Shown here piece by piece: positions 51,440 through 59,939 of a stretch of DNA of 64,000 bases. The stretch's first letter is position 1. Every line of letters starts with the position of its first letter. Both the position numbers and the translations under genes were made by a program. The notes beneath the pieces are model-generated. The model worked only from the letters and a program-made list of their open reading frames with translations. It was not told where the DNA came from and ran no database searches. Source of the DNA: Pigmentiphaga sp. H8 (GTDB lineage Bacteria > Pseudomonadota > Gammaproteobacteria > Burkholderiales > Burkholderiaceae_B); NCBI RefSeq assembly GCF_003854895.1, contig NZ_CP033966.1, positions 1,922,001 to 1,986,000 of the forward strand, read 5' to 3'.

Positions 51440-52053
51440 CCTTTCAACCTCCCGTCTACCTGGTCGATGACGACCGAGCCGTGCGCGACGCGGTGGCGCT
51501 GCTGCTGTCCACGTATGGCCTGCGTGTGGAAACCTTCGCCCACCCGCTGGATTTCCTGTCCCGCCAGCCGGAGCTGGAGCCGGGCTGCATCGTGCTGGAC
51601 CTGCGCATGCCCGCCATCACCGGGCTGCAATTGCAGCAGAAGCTCCAGGAATCGGGCTGCGGCTGGCCCATCGTCCTGCTGACCGGCCATGGCGACATGC
51701 AGGCATGCCGGCGGGCCTTCAAGGCGGGCGCGGTGGACTTCCTGAGCAAGCCGGTGGACGAGCACGTGCTGATGGAGGCGGTCAACACCGCCTTCGCCGC
51801 GCTGGCCCGCTACCGCGAGCAGGACGAGCAGCGCGCGCTGCTCGCGCGCCTGACCGAGCGCGAGCGCCAGGTGCTGGCGCTGGTGGCGCAGGGCTACGCG
51901 ACCAAGGAGATCGCCGCGGCGCTGGAGCTGTCTCCGCGCACCGTCGAGACCCATCGCGCCCACATCTCCGAGAAGATAGGCAGCACGTCGGTGGTCGAGT
52001 TCGCCCGCCTGGCACAGGCGAGCCAGGAGCAGGGGGCGGGAGGGAATCCGTAG
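51436..52053 (+). CDS. response regulator, FixJ/NarL type (REC-LuxR HTH)
   Basis: The 205-residue regulator has an N-terminal receiver domain with phospho-acceptor Asp55, acidic Asp11-Asp12 and Lys105, and a C-terminal LuxR-type HTH (LTERERQVLALVAQGYATKEIAAALELSPRTVETHRAHI). The start is GTG 51436, with AGGAG ten bases upstream and a four-base overlap with the kinase. The kinase family and FixJ-type receiver suggest a signal-dependent activator. The exported GlcG-like gene follows 91 bases downstream and is a candidate target and partner. Confidence 0.92.
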   Translation: MTFQPPVYLVDDDRAVRDAVALLLSTYGLRVETFAHPLDFLSRQPELEPGCIVLDLRMPAITGLQLQQKLQESGCGWPIVLLTGHGDMQACRRAFKAGAVDFLSKPVDEHVLMEAVNTAFAALARYREQDEQRALLARLTERERQVLALVAQGYATKEIAAALELSPRTVETHRAHISEKIGSTSVVEFARLAQASQEQGAGGNP

Positions 52054-52144
52054 GGCTACGGATGCCGGTGCGTAGCGAGCACGATGGGCGGCGGACGCGT
52101 CCGCGAGCAAACTGCGGGTGTCGATTCCACAGGAGGAAAAAACG

Positions 52145-52615
52145 ATGTCCCGTCTGCTCAAAACCCTGTTCGTCCTGGCCGCCTGCGCCGGTTCCAGCGC
52201 CTACGCGCAAACGCCCGCGTCGCTGACGCTGTCCCAGGCCACCGAGCTGGCCCAGGCCGCCGTACAAGCCTGCGCGGCCAAGAACTACCAGGTCGCCGCC
52301 ACCGTGGTCGACCGCGGCGGCAACGTGCTGGCCATGCTGCGTTCCGACTTGTCGGGCCCGCACACCGCCGACGCCTCGCGCCGCAAGGCCTACACCTCGC
52401 TGACGATGCGCGCGCCCACCTCGGCGCTCGCCAATGCCGTCGAGAACAACCCCGGCGCGCGCCAACTGGTGGCGATCAGCGACTTCCTGATCCTGGCGGG
52501 CGGCGTGCCCATCAAGGTCGGCAACGAGACCATCGGCGCGATCGGCGTCGGCGGCGCGCCGGGCGGTAACCTGGACGAGGAATGCATCAACGTCGCGCTG
52601 GCCGCGCGCAAGTAA
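52145..52615 (+). CDS. exported GlcG/HbpS-family (DUF336) protein, candidate heme-binding or redox sensor
   Basis: The 156-residue protein has a signal peptide (cleavage predicted after AYA, residue 21); LAAC within it could alternatively be read as a lipobox. The mature part is a GlcG/DUF336 domain: LTLSQATELAQAAVQACAAKNYQVAATVVDRGGNVLAMLRSD, RRKAYTS and GGVPIKVGNETIGAIGVGGAPG-x-LDEECI. The relative HbpS of Streptomyces is secreted, binds heme and signals to the SenS-SenR two-component system. It has a strong AGGAGG site. Coupling with the preceding kinase/regulator is inferred. Confidence 0.88.
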   Translation: MSRLLKTLFVLAACAGSSAYAQTPASLTLSQATELAQAAVQACAAKNYQVAATVVDRGGNVLAMLRSDLSGPHTADASRRKAYTSLTMRAPTSALANAVENNPGARQLVAISDFLILAGGVPIKVGNETIGAIGVGGAPGGNLDEECINVALAARK

Positions 52616-52637
52616 GCAAGGCCGGCAGGGCGCGGCG

Positions 52638-53783
52638 TCAGGGGCGGTAGTGTAGCCATCCGGCGTCCAGCCATTCCTGCAGGGCCGTGCGTTCGTCGTC
52701 GTCCGGTCTTGCCGGGACGCACGCCAGGCGCCGCAGGTCAGCCAGCCTGCGAAGGGCCGGGGTCGCATCGACCTCGGCCCTTTCGCCGTTGATGAACAGC
52801 ATCCGGCCACGGTGGATCATCAGCGTTCGGCGGTCCAGCACGAGTTCCCCCGATGACGGCCAGTCCGTCTCCAGGTCTGGCAGCACCGCGGGATCGGGCG
52901 TGTCGAACACCACTTCCGGCTTGGGTTCGGTCAGCCAGTGGCCCAGGTGGCACGCGGCCAGCGCCGCATCGAACTTCACCGCCGATACGGCCGCCAGCGC
53001 GGCCTCGACCATGGCCTCGGGCAGGGCGGCGGGCTGCCGCACCGCGGGCTGGCCGGCATCCTTGTAGTGCCCGCGCAGCGCGGACGGCAGGCGCTCGGTC
53101 AGCGATTCGGACGCGAATTCCAGCATGCCGCGCGCCAGTTCGGCCAGCGATGGCGAGCGGAAACCGATGGAGATCGTCATGCAGTCGTCGCCCTCGGCGA
53201 TGCCGTCGTGGGCGTAGGCGGGCGGCAGGTACAGCATGTCGCCCGCTTCCAGCACGAATTCCTCGGTGGGCTCGAAACGGCGCAGCACCTTGAGCGGCGC
53301 GTCGGGGTCCAGTTCCAGGTCGCGCTGGCGGCCGATGCGCCAGCGCCGGCGCCCGCTGGCTTGCAAAAGGAAGACGTCGTAGCTGTCGAAGTGCGGACCG
53401 ACGCCGCCGCGATCGGTGGCGATGCTGATCATCACATCGTCCAGCCGCGCGTCGGGAACGAAGCGGAATCGCGCCATCAGGTCGGCCGCCGCGTCGTCGT
53501 GCAGGTTCACCCCCTGGACCAGCAGTGTCCATTCCGGTTCGCGCGCCGGGGGCAGCCGCCCGAACGGGCCGCGCTCCATCTGCCAGGCGCCCTGCTCGCG
53601 CCACACCAGCCGGGATTCGACCTCGTCCCGGCGGGCCAGCCGCTTGACCTGGGCGATGGACATCGGCGGCCGGAAGTTTTCGAAGGCGCCGCGTATCAGC
53701 AGCGGCTTGCGCTGCCAGTGGCGCTGCATGAACTGGGACGGCGAGAGGCCGCCCAGGAGGCGGGTGGGGAGGTCGGGATTCAT
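52638..53783 (-). CDS. roxA: cupin/JmjC-type 2-oxoglutarate oxygenase (RoxA/YcfD-like ribosomal oxygenase)
   Basis: The 381-residue protein has the N-terminal QFMQRHWQRKPLLIRGAFENF and the cupin core GPHFDSYDVFLLQASGRRRWRIG with the HxD iron motif, followed by DMLYLPPAYAHDG carrying the second His. A C-terminal winged-helix-like domain follows, as in YcfD, which hydroxylates an Arg of ribosomal protein L16. ATG 53783 begins MNPDLPTRLLGGLSPSQF; the much longer frame upstream is antisense to the FKBP gene. It is divergent from that gene. Confidence 0.92.
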   Translation of the reverse strand: MNPDLPTRLLGGLSPSQFMQRHWQRKPLLIRGAFENFRPPMSIAQVKRLARRDEVESRLVWREQGAWQMERGPFGRLPPAREPEWTLLVQGVNLHDDAAADLMARFRFVPDARLDDVMISIATDRGGVGPHFDSYDVFLLQASGRRRWRIGRQRDLELDPDAPLKVLRRFEPTEEFVLEAGDMLYLPPAYAHDGIAEGDDCMTISIGFRSPSLAELARGMLEFASESLTERLPSALRGHYKDAGQPAVRQPAALPEAMVEAALAAVSAVKFDAALAACHLGHWLTEPKPEVVFDTPDPAVLPDLETDWPSSGELVLDRRTLMIHRGRMLFINGERAEVDATPALRRLADLRRLACVPARPDDDERTALQEWLDAGWLHYRP

Positions 53784-53861
53784 GGGGATGCTTCGGTCCG
53801 GGAGGGGCGGGGCCAGCCTGTAGAATGAAAGGCCATCCAACGTATACGGGAAACCAAGATT

Positions 53862-54455
53862 ATGACCGCTTCCAACAGCGATCCGGCCCTGGCCGTCGGC
53901 GAGAATACCGTCGTCACGGTCGAGTTCTGGATCATGAGCACGGACGGGGAAGCGCTCGATGACAGCGATGGCCCCGTGAGCTTTCTCCATCGCGGGCTGG
54001 ACAGCCTGCTGCCCCGCCTGGACGACGGCCTGGAAGGCAAGACCGCCGGTTTCGAGCAGACCTTCCATCTCGAGCCGAGCGACGCGTTCGGCGACTACGA
54101 TCCGGAACTGCTGCGGGTCGAGCCGCGTTCGCGCTTCCCGGAGCCGATCGAGGTCGGCATGCAGTTCGAAGGCGTGCCGGGCGACGACGAGGATACCGAG
54201 GTCGAGCCCGACGACGGCGACAGCGACGAGAATGCGTTGATCTTCTCGGTTACCGACCTGACCGACGACAAGGTGGTGCTCGACGCCAACCATCCCTATG
54301 CGGGCATGGCGCTGCGCGTGCGCATCAAGTTGCTGGAGGTCCGCCGGGCCGACCCGGAGGAAATCGAGCAGGGGTACGCCGACAGCGATGAGGAAAGCGA
54401 CGATGTCCTGGACGCGCTGATCGAGGCCCGGCGCAATCCCGGCACGCTGCATTAA
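53862..54455 (+). CDS. FKBP-type peptidyl-prolyl isomerase, SlyD/SlpA-like
   Basis: The 197-residue protein has an FKBP core (VVTVEFWIMSTDGEALDDSDGPVSFLHRG, PSDAFGDYDPELL) with the usual inserted IF chaperone domain and a rejoining VVLDANHPYAGMALRVRIKLLEVR. Between FKBP halves is an extremely acidic loop (about residues 100-115) rich in Asp and Glu. It lacks the His-rich tail of E. coli SlyD. ATG 53862 fits the family start. Peptide-bond isomerase and chaperone activity are the expected functions. Confidence 0.87.
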   Translation: MTASNSDPALAVGENTVVTVEFWIMSTDGEALDDSDGPVSFLHRGLDSLLPRLDDGLEGKTAGFEQTFHLEPSDAFGDYDPELLRVEPRSRFPEPIEVGMQFEGVPGDDEDTEVEPDDGDSDENALIFSVTDLTDDKVVLDANHPYAGMALRVRIKLLEVRRADPEEIEQGYADSDEESDDVLDALIEARRNPGTLH

Positions 54456-54483
54456 GCCGGGGCTGCCTTGCCCGGCGGTTTGA

Positions 54484-55524
54484 TTAGCGGGGCTGCGGAG
54501 GACGCAGCACCGTGTTGATGCCTTCCAGCCGGAAGACGTCCCGGTTGCCAGGCTCCACGTTCACCTTGATCCAATGGGCGGGTTCCGGCGCGGCGGGCAT
54601 CGCGACGCGCGCCACGTTCTGCAGCGTCTTGCCGTTGAACTTGAGCGGATGGTCCGCCAGGGCGTGGCGCGACCGGCCGCGCTCGGGCGAGGGGCCGCCG
54701 CCGTGCACGACCAGCACCTGGCCGGCATATTTGGCGGCCAGCCGGGCCAGGTCCGTCTTCAGCGCGGCATACGGATCGACGCCGCCGGCCACGGTGTGCC
54801 GCCCTTCGAAGTGCGGGTCGGCGGAGAAGGCCAGGACCAGGCCGCGGGCCTTGAGCCGCGTGGCGGCCGCGAAGGCCTGCCGCAGCCACGAGGCATCGGC
54901 CTGGACCCTTTCCTCGTATTCGCCGTTGCGTCCCGCGCCGGTGCGGTAATTGTTCTGGTTGCCCGGGACGTTCAGCGTGACGAACAGCACGTCGCCGTAT
55001 TCCCAGCGCGCATTCTCGGGATAGCCGCGAAAACGCGCGGTCTCGCTCTGGCGCTGCAGGTCCAGTTTCAGCATGCCCAGCGAGTCGTCCGGATCGAAGA
55101 ACAATTCGCGCAACCGGTTCAGGCGCTCCACGGGGCCGAACTGCCCCGCGGCGAGGCGGTCGCACTCGGCCCAGTCGTTCTCGCCCGGGGCCAGCACCAG
55201 CGGGACCGGACTGCCGTTCAGCAGGGCGTGCCGGCGTGCATAGGTCTTGTCGTCGCAGCGCTCGTCGCGTCCCTTGATGTTGCCGGTGTGGATGGCCAGG
55301 TCGGTCTCGGTGCCGAACTGGGCCAGCATCTGGGCGACGGCGGCCTCGTCGCCGTCGTGCGCGGGCACGCCGCCCAGCAGGGCGAAGGCGAAACCCTGGC
55401 GGGCCGCATAGCCGGATTCGGCGTTGGTGGTGGCGGCCGCCGCCGGCGCCATCGCCGCGCACGCCAGCGCCGCCGCCAGCAGCAGGCGGGGCCAGGAAGG
55501 CGGGCGCGGCGCGGGTGTGGTCAT
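54484..55524 (-). CDS. exported calcineurin-like phosphoesterase-type protein
   Basis: The 346-residue protein has an N-terminal signal peptide (cleavage predicted near residue 30, after APAAA). The body shows a metallophosphatase-like layout: DGDEAAVAQMLAQF, HTGNIKGRDERCD, PLVLAPGENDWAEC, VLFVTLNVPGNQNNYR, VLAFSADPHF and VLVVHGGGPSP. Some expected ligands are replaced (for example the GDxxD and GNHE positions read GNIKG and GENDW), so catalytic competence is uncertain. It overlaps mutS by four bases (ATGA), so the two are co-translated; the link is unexplained. Confidence 0.75.
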   Translation of the reverse strand: MTTPAPRPPSWPRLLLAAALACAAMAPAAAATTNAESGYAARQGFAFALLGGVPAHDGDEAAVAQMLAQFGTETDLAIHTGNIKGRDERCDDKTYARRHALLNGSPVPLVLAPGENDWAECDRLAAGQFGPVERLNRLRELFFDPDDSLGMLKLDLQRQSETARFRGYPENARWEYGDVLFVTLNVPGNQNNYRTGAGRNGEYEERVQADASWLRQAFAAATRLKARGLVLAFSADPHFEGRHTVAGGVDPYAALKTDLARLAAKYAGQVLVVHGGGPSPERGRSRHALADHPLKFNGKTLQNVARVAMPAAPEPAHWIKVNVEPGNRDVFRLEGINTVLRPPQPR

Positions 55525-58145
55525 TGTGGCAGGGCCAGGTTCTTGAGCCGGTAGAGTTCGTCCAGCGCCTCGCGCGGGCTGAGCCGGTCCGGATCGATCC
55601 CGTCCAGCGCGTCCCGCACGGCTTCCATGGCGTGGTCCCGCGCCTGCTCCATTTCCTGCGCTTCGGCGGCCCCGTCCTGCGGCGGCGCGAACAGCGCCAT
55701 CTGCGGGACCTGGGCGCCTTGCGTCTCCAGCTTTTCCAGCTCGCGCCGCGCCATGCGCACGACCGCGGCGGGGATGCCCGCGCGCTGCGCGACCTGGATC
55801 CCGTAGCTGCGGCTGGCGGGGCCTTCGCGCACCTCGTGCAGGAAGACGATGCCCTTGTGCGATTCCGCCGCGGCCAGGTGGACGTTGGCGACTTCGGGGC
55901 GTACCGAGGGCAGGCGGGTCAGTTCGAAATAATGCGTGGCGAACAGGGTCAGCGCGCGATTCTGCGACACGAGCTGGAAGGCGATCGCCCAGGCCAGCGC
56001 CAGGCCGTCGTAGGTCGAGGTGCCGCGGCCGATCTCGTCCATCAGCACCAGGCTGTCGGACGTGCTGGACGAGAGGATGGCGGCGGCCTCGATCATCTCC
56101 ATCATGAAGGTGGAGCGTCCGCCCGCGAGGTCGTCGGCGGCGCCGATGCGGGTGAACACGCGGTCGATGCGGCCGATGCGCGCCGCCCGCGCCGGCACGA
56201 AGCTGCCGATGCGCGCCAGCAGCACGATCAGCGCGGTCTGCCGCATGTAGGTCGACTTACCGCCCATGTTGGGGCCGGTGATCAGCAGCATGCGGCGGGT
56301 CTGCGCCAGGCGGCAGTCATTCGGCGTGAAGCGTTCGATGACCCGCTCCACCACCGGATGGCGGCCCTGTTCGATCTGGATCTCGGCCGTGTCCAGCAGT
56401 TCGGGCGCGACCCAGTCGTTGGTGCGGGCATGGAAGGCGAGGGCGGCCAGCACGTCGATCTCGGCCAGCGCCGCGGCCGTCCGGGTCAGCGCGCGCACGT
56501 GTGGCGCCAGGGTATCCAGCAACTGCTCGTACAGCCATTTCTCGCGCGCCAGCGCGCGGTCCTGGGCGGACAGGATCTTGTCTTCCCAGGTCTTGAGTTC
56601 GGGCGTGATGTAGCGTTCGGCGTTCTTGAGCGTCTGCCGGCGGCGGTAGTCGTCGGGGACCTTGTCGGTCTGGCCGCGCGTGACCTCGATGAAGAAGCCG
56701 TGCACCCGGTTGAACTCCACGCGCAGATTGGCGATGCCCGTGCGTTCCCGCTCGCGCTTCTCCAGCTGCACCAGGAAATCGCCGCTATGCGATTCCAGCG
56801 CGCGCAGTTCGTCCAGTTCGGCATCGAAACCGGCGGCCAGCACGCCGCCGTCGCGCACGTTGACGCCGGGCTCGGCGGCGATGGCGCGCGCGAGCAATTC
56901 GCCGATGGCGGGGTCGGGGGCGAGCTGGGCCGCCAGTTCGGGCAGCCGTGCCTGCGTGTCGGCCGACAGCATCGAGCCCGCGCCGGCCAGGCGCAGCACC
57001 ATGGCGTGCAACCCGGGCAGCAGCGCCAGCGCGTCGCGCAGGCTGGCCAGTTCGCGCGGCCGCACCGAGCGCAGGGCCACGCGCGCGGAGATGCGCTCCA
57101 CATCGGGAAGCGGCGCCAGCGCATCCTGCAGCAGGCGCGGATCGCCGCCATCGAGCAAGGTTTCGATGGCGCGCAGGCGGGCGGCGGCGGGATCGTTGTC
57201 GCGCAGGGGGTGGTGCAGCCAGCGGCGCAGCAGCCGGCTGCCCATGGGCGTCTGGCAGTGGTCCAGCACCGAGAACAACGTGGGGGACTCTTCGCCGCGC
57301 AGGGTCTCGGTCAGTTCCAGGTTGCGCCGCGTGACGGGGTCGAGCAGCACGTACTGGCTGGCGCGGTCGGCGGTCAGTTGCTGCACGTGCGCCAGCGCCT
57401 GGGACTGCGTGTTCGAAACGTAGCGCAGCAGCGCGCCCGCGGCGCAGATGGCCTCGGGCATGTCCTCGACGTCGAAGCCGGCCAGCGAGTCGGTGCCGAA
57501 GTGGTTCAGCAATTGCTGGCGGGCGCCGCTGGTCTCGAAATGCCAGACCGGCACCGGGCTGATGGGGGCGCTGAAATCGACCGGCAGCGGCTGGCCCTCG
57601 GCCAGGATGACTTCGGCCGGCGAGATGCGATGCAGTTCGCTCGCCAGCAGGGCCGGCGCGCATTCGGTCAAACGGAATTCACCGCTGGCCAGGTTCAGCC
57701 AGGCGATGCCCAGGCGCCCTGTCTTGCCGTTGCCCGGCTGGACCGCGGCAACGGCGCGATCGGCCTTGGCCGGAAGCAGGGCCTCGTCGGTCAGCGTGCC
57801 GGGCGTCACGATGCGGACGATGCGGCGTTCCACCGGTCCCTTCGAGGCGGCGGGGTCGCCGATCTGTTCGCAGATCGCGACCGATTCGCCCAGCTTGACC
57901 AGCCTGCCCAGGTACTGCTCGACGGCGTGGAAAGGCACGCCCGCCATCCGTATGGGCACGCCATTGGAGGCGCCGCGGGTGGTCAACGTCAGGTTCAGGA
58001 GCCGCGAGGCCTTTTCCGCATCGTCGTAGAACAGCTCGTAGAAATCGCCCATGCGGTAGAACAGCAGCAGAGGGCCGGCTTCGGCCTTCAGGCGGAGATA
58101 CTGCTGCATCATCGGCGTGTGTGCGCTGGTATCCGATTCTTTCAT
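55521..58145 (-). CDS. mutS: DNA mismatch repair protein MutS
   Basis: The 874-residue protein recognises base mismatches. The mismatch-binding N-terminal domain has the Phe-x-Glu motif in FYRMGDFYELFYDDA, and the C-terminal ATPase has Walker A TGPNMGGKSTYMRQ, SFVPA, the Walker B DEIGRGTSTYDG and the signature ATHYFEL. ATG 58145 begins MKESDTSAHTPMMQQYLRLKAEAG, the usual start. Its last bases overlap the exported phosphoesterase-like gene. Confidence 0.97.
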   Translation of the reverse strand: MKESDTSAHTPMMQQYLRLKAEAGPLLLFYRMGDFYELFYDDAEKASRLLNLTLTTRGASNGVPIRMAGVPFHAVEQYLGRLVKLGESVAICEQIGDPAASKGPVERRIVRIVTPGTLTDEALLPAKADRAVAAVQPGNGKTGRLGIAWLNLASGEFRLTECAPALLASELHRISPAEVILAEGQPLPVDFSAPISPVPVWHFETSGARQQLLNHFGTDSLAGFDVEDMPEAICAAGALLRYVSNTQSQALAHVQQLTADRASQYVLLDPVTRRNLELTETLRGEESPTLFSVLDHCQTPMGSRLLRRWLHHPLRDNDPAAARLRAIETLLDGGDPRLLQDALAPLPDVERISARVALRSVRPRELASLRDALALLPGLHAMVLRLAGAGSMLSADTQARLPELAAQLAPDPAIGELLARAIAAEPGVNVRDGGVLAAGFDAELDELRALESHSGDFLVQLEKRERERTGIANLRVEFNRVHGFFIEVTRGQTDKVPDDYRRRQTLKNAERYITPELKTWEDKILSAQDRALAREKWLYEQLLDTLAPHVRALTRTAAALAEIDVLAALAFHARTNDWVAPELLDTAEIQIEQGRHPVVERVIERFTPNDCRLAQTRRMLLITGPNMGGKSTYMRQTALIVLLARIGSFVPARAARIGRIDRVFTRIGAADDLAGGRSTFMMEMIEAAAILSSSTSDSLVLMDEIGRGTSTYDGLALAWAIAFQLVSQNRALTLFATHYFELTRLPSVRPEVANVHLAAAESHKGIVFLHEVREGPASRSYGIQVAQRAGIPAAVVRMARRELEKLETQGAQVPQMALFAPPQDGAAEAQEMEQARDHAMEAVRDALDGIDPDRLSPREALDELYRLKNLALPQ

Positions 58146-58367
58146 TAACAATCAATAGGTTCGTGAGGCGCTGGATGAGGGCAATGGACAACGTGACCAG
58201 GTTCCGCCGGAAGAGCGAAGCGCCGTCCCTGCCAAATATGGCATTGTAGTGAGGGCGGTCGACCACCAGCGAGTATGGGACAGATTGCCTCGGATCGATT
58301 GTAGGAGATGGAGTCAAGTTGCAACCTCCACCCGTTTGCCGCGCCAGCGAGACGAGATCGAAAGAGA

Positions 58368-59177
58368 TCAGTCCAGCGGGATGGTCCGCAGCGCGTCCAT
58401 CGGCAGGTCGATCCCGAAATGTTCGCCCAGCGCCGCCTGCAAGTCCTGTGGACCGTCCAGTTCCTGGTCCCGGGCACTGCCGTCGGCTTCCCGGAACTTC
58501 AGGACCTTGCCGAGCAGGCTCACCCGGCGGCCTTCGGGCAGCGCCAGCGCCGCGGTCGGTCGTTGGAGGAAGAACGACCCAGGATGCGTGCTGGTGTACC
58601 AGTTCGCCACCTCGCGGTCGACCATGGGCATGTCCTCGCCGGTGAACTCGTAGACGTCGATCCACTGGTCGGCGTGCCGCACCTGGTGGAACCACCTGCC
58701 GTCCTCGCGCACCAGGCGCCGCGTGTCGTGGGACGTGGCCTGGACCAGGCCATCCTCCAGGCGCAGGGCGCGGGTGAGCGAGGTGGCGCCGACGCCGACA
58801 TCGGTGATCCAGTCCTGTCCATCCAGGGTGACCGCCAGCGTCAGGTGCGTGCGCTGGACCATGATGCTGCGATCGGCCGTGCTCAGGCGCACCCGTGCCG
58901 CCAGGGGGCGCACGGCAAAGCCCAGCCGCGCCAGCAGTTCCAGGAACAGGCCGTTCAACTCGAAGCAATAGCCGCCGCGGCGCGCGGTGACCAGCTTGTC
59001 GTACAGGCGCTGCGGTTCGAGGTGGATGGGCCGGCGCAGCAGCACGTCCAGGTTCTCGAATGGAATGGTTTGCGAGTGGGCGCGGGTCAGCGCATCCAGC
59101 ACCGCGAGGGAAGGGGCCGTGGAACCCTGGTATCCGAGCCGTGCCAGGTACGCGTCGATGTCGAACGTATTGCCCAC
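58368..59177 (-). CDS. nat: arylamine N-acetyltransferase
   Basis: The 269-residue enzyme transfers acetyl from acetyl-CoA to arylamines and hydrazines. The catalytic triad is intact: Cys71 in RRGGYCFELNG, His111 in RTHLTLAV and Asp126 in TDVGVGA. The start is GTG 59177 with AAGGAG seven bases upstream; frames extending further upstream are antisense noise. DUF1232 lies 17 bases upstream on the same strand. An arylamine-modifying enzyme is notable given the Rieske/ligase islet at 6-9 kb, but the genes are far apart. Confidence 0.95.
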   Translation of the reverse strand: MGNTFDIDAYLARLGYQGSTAPSLAVLDALTRAHSQTIPFENLDVLLRRPIHLEPQRLYDKLVTARRGGYCFELNGLFLELLARLGFAVRPLAARVRLSTADRSIMVQRTHLTLAVTLDGQDWITDVGVGATSLTRALRLEDGLVQATSHDTRRLVREDGRWFHQVRHADQWIDVYEFTGEDMPMVDREVANWYTSTHPGSFFLQRPTAALALPEGRRVSLLGKVLKFREADGSARDQELDGPQDLQAALGEHFGIDLPMDALRTIPLD

Positions 59178-59194
59178 GGGGTCTCCTTGTCGAG

Positions 59195-59578
59195 TCAGGC
59201 GAACGCCGCCTTCCGGAACAAGACTAACAGGACCAGGGCCGCGGCGAGCACCCATATCGCGATGAACACGGCCGCGGCCGCCCGGCTGACCGGCCGGCTC
59301 GACATGTCCGCGGCAGAACGCCTGAATTCGGCCATCAGATCGGCGGGAATGAGGCGCACGACCAGCAGGATGCCGAGCGGGACGATGATGAGATCGTCCA
59401 GGTATCCCAGCACGGGGATGAAATCGGGAATGAGGTCGATGGGCGAGACCGCGTAGGCGGCCACCAGCAGGGCGAGCACCTTGACCATCCAGGGCGTCCG
59501 AGGGTCCCGGGCCGCCAGCCAGATCGCGACGACATCCTGCTTGATGCGCCGGGCCCATTGCTTCATCCGCTTGATCAT
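59195..59578 (-). CDS. DUF1232 (YkvA-like) small membrane protein
   Basis: The 127-residue protein has two hydrophobic stretches and the DUF1232 motif AVSPIDLIPDFIPVLGYLDDLIIVPLG at about residues 43-72, then a hydrophobic C-terminal segment (AAAAVFIAIWVLAAALVLLVLF). The function is unknown. ATG 59578 fits the family. It ends 17 bases before nat and may be co-transcribed with it. Confidence 0.88.
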   Translation of the reverse strand: MIKRMKQWARRIKQDVVAIWLAARDPRTPWMVKVLALLVAAYAVSPIDLIPDFIPVLGYLDDLIIVPLGILLVVRLIPADLMAEFRRSAADMSSRPVSRAAAAVFIAIWVLAAALVLLVLFRKAAFA

Positions 59579-59594
59579 GGTGCGCGTCCAGCCC

Positions 59595-59870
59595 TTACTT
59601 CATGTAGGACCGCACGGCGGCCACGACTTCTTCCAGGTCGGCCGCCCGCACGTCGGCGGGCGCGTCGGCGCGGCCCAGGTGCTCGCGGATGTGTCCCTCC
59701 AGCACTTCGGCCATGAGCCCGTTCACCGCGCCCCGTATCGCGGCGATCTGCTGCAGGATCGCCGTGCATTCCACTTGCTGGCCAAGGGCGTGCTCCAGGG
59801 CCTCGGCCTGTCCCTTGATCCGGCGCACGCGTGTCAGGAGCCGCTTCTGGTTGTGGATGGTATGTGCCAT
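59595..59870 (-). CDS. dmeR: CsoR/RcnR-family metal-responsive repressor (DmeR-like)
   Basis: The 91-residue helical repressor has His3, Cys35, His60 and His64, exactly the nickel/cobalt ligand set of RcnR (FrmR has Glu at 64). The N-terminus MAHTIHNQKRLLTRVRRIKGQ is typical. ATG 59870 is preferred. It is divergent from a DmeF-type efflux gene, the same pairing as the dmeRF operons of rhizobia, with a TACTGGGG-type operator between them. Metal specificity (Ni/Co) is inferred from ligands and partner. Confidence 0.92.
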   Translation of the reverse strand: MAHTIHNQKRLLTRVRRIKGQAEALEHALGQQVECTAILQQIAAIRGAVNGLMAEVLEGHIREHLGRADAPADVRAADLEEVVAAVRSYMK

Positions 59871-59893
59871 GGACAGCCCTCTTTTTCGCATGA

Positions 59894-59911
59894 ACTATAC
59901 TGGGGTATAGT
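59894..59911. promoter_or_regulatory. candidate RcnR/DmeR operator between dmeR and dmeF
   Basis: ACTATAC (59894-59900) and GTATAGT (59905-59911) flank TGGG, giving the string TACTGGGGTATAGTA. It matches the RcnR/FrmR-type pattern of a G run flanked by TAC and GTA-type arms. It lies between divergent starts at 59870 and 59940. Confidence 0.7.
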
Positions 59912-59939
59912 ATATAACCACCCCCGCGCAGGCCGCATC

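Noticed and set aside
52638..54452. 604-residue reading of the RoxA frame
   Set aside because: The N-terminal 223 residues are antisense to the FKBP gene; the RoxA family starts at 53783.
54456..54476. Possible terminator after the FKBP gene
   Set aside because: Only a 6-bp stem with a 9-base loop and a poor T run, so not listed as a feature.
55515..58148. 877-residue open frame on the plus strand
   Set aside because: It lies exactly opposite mutS, has biased composition and no family features.
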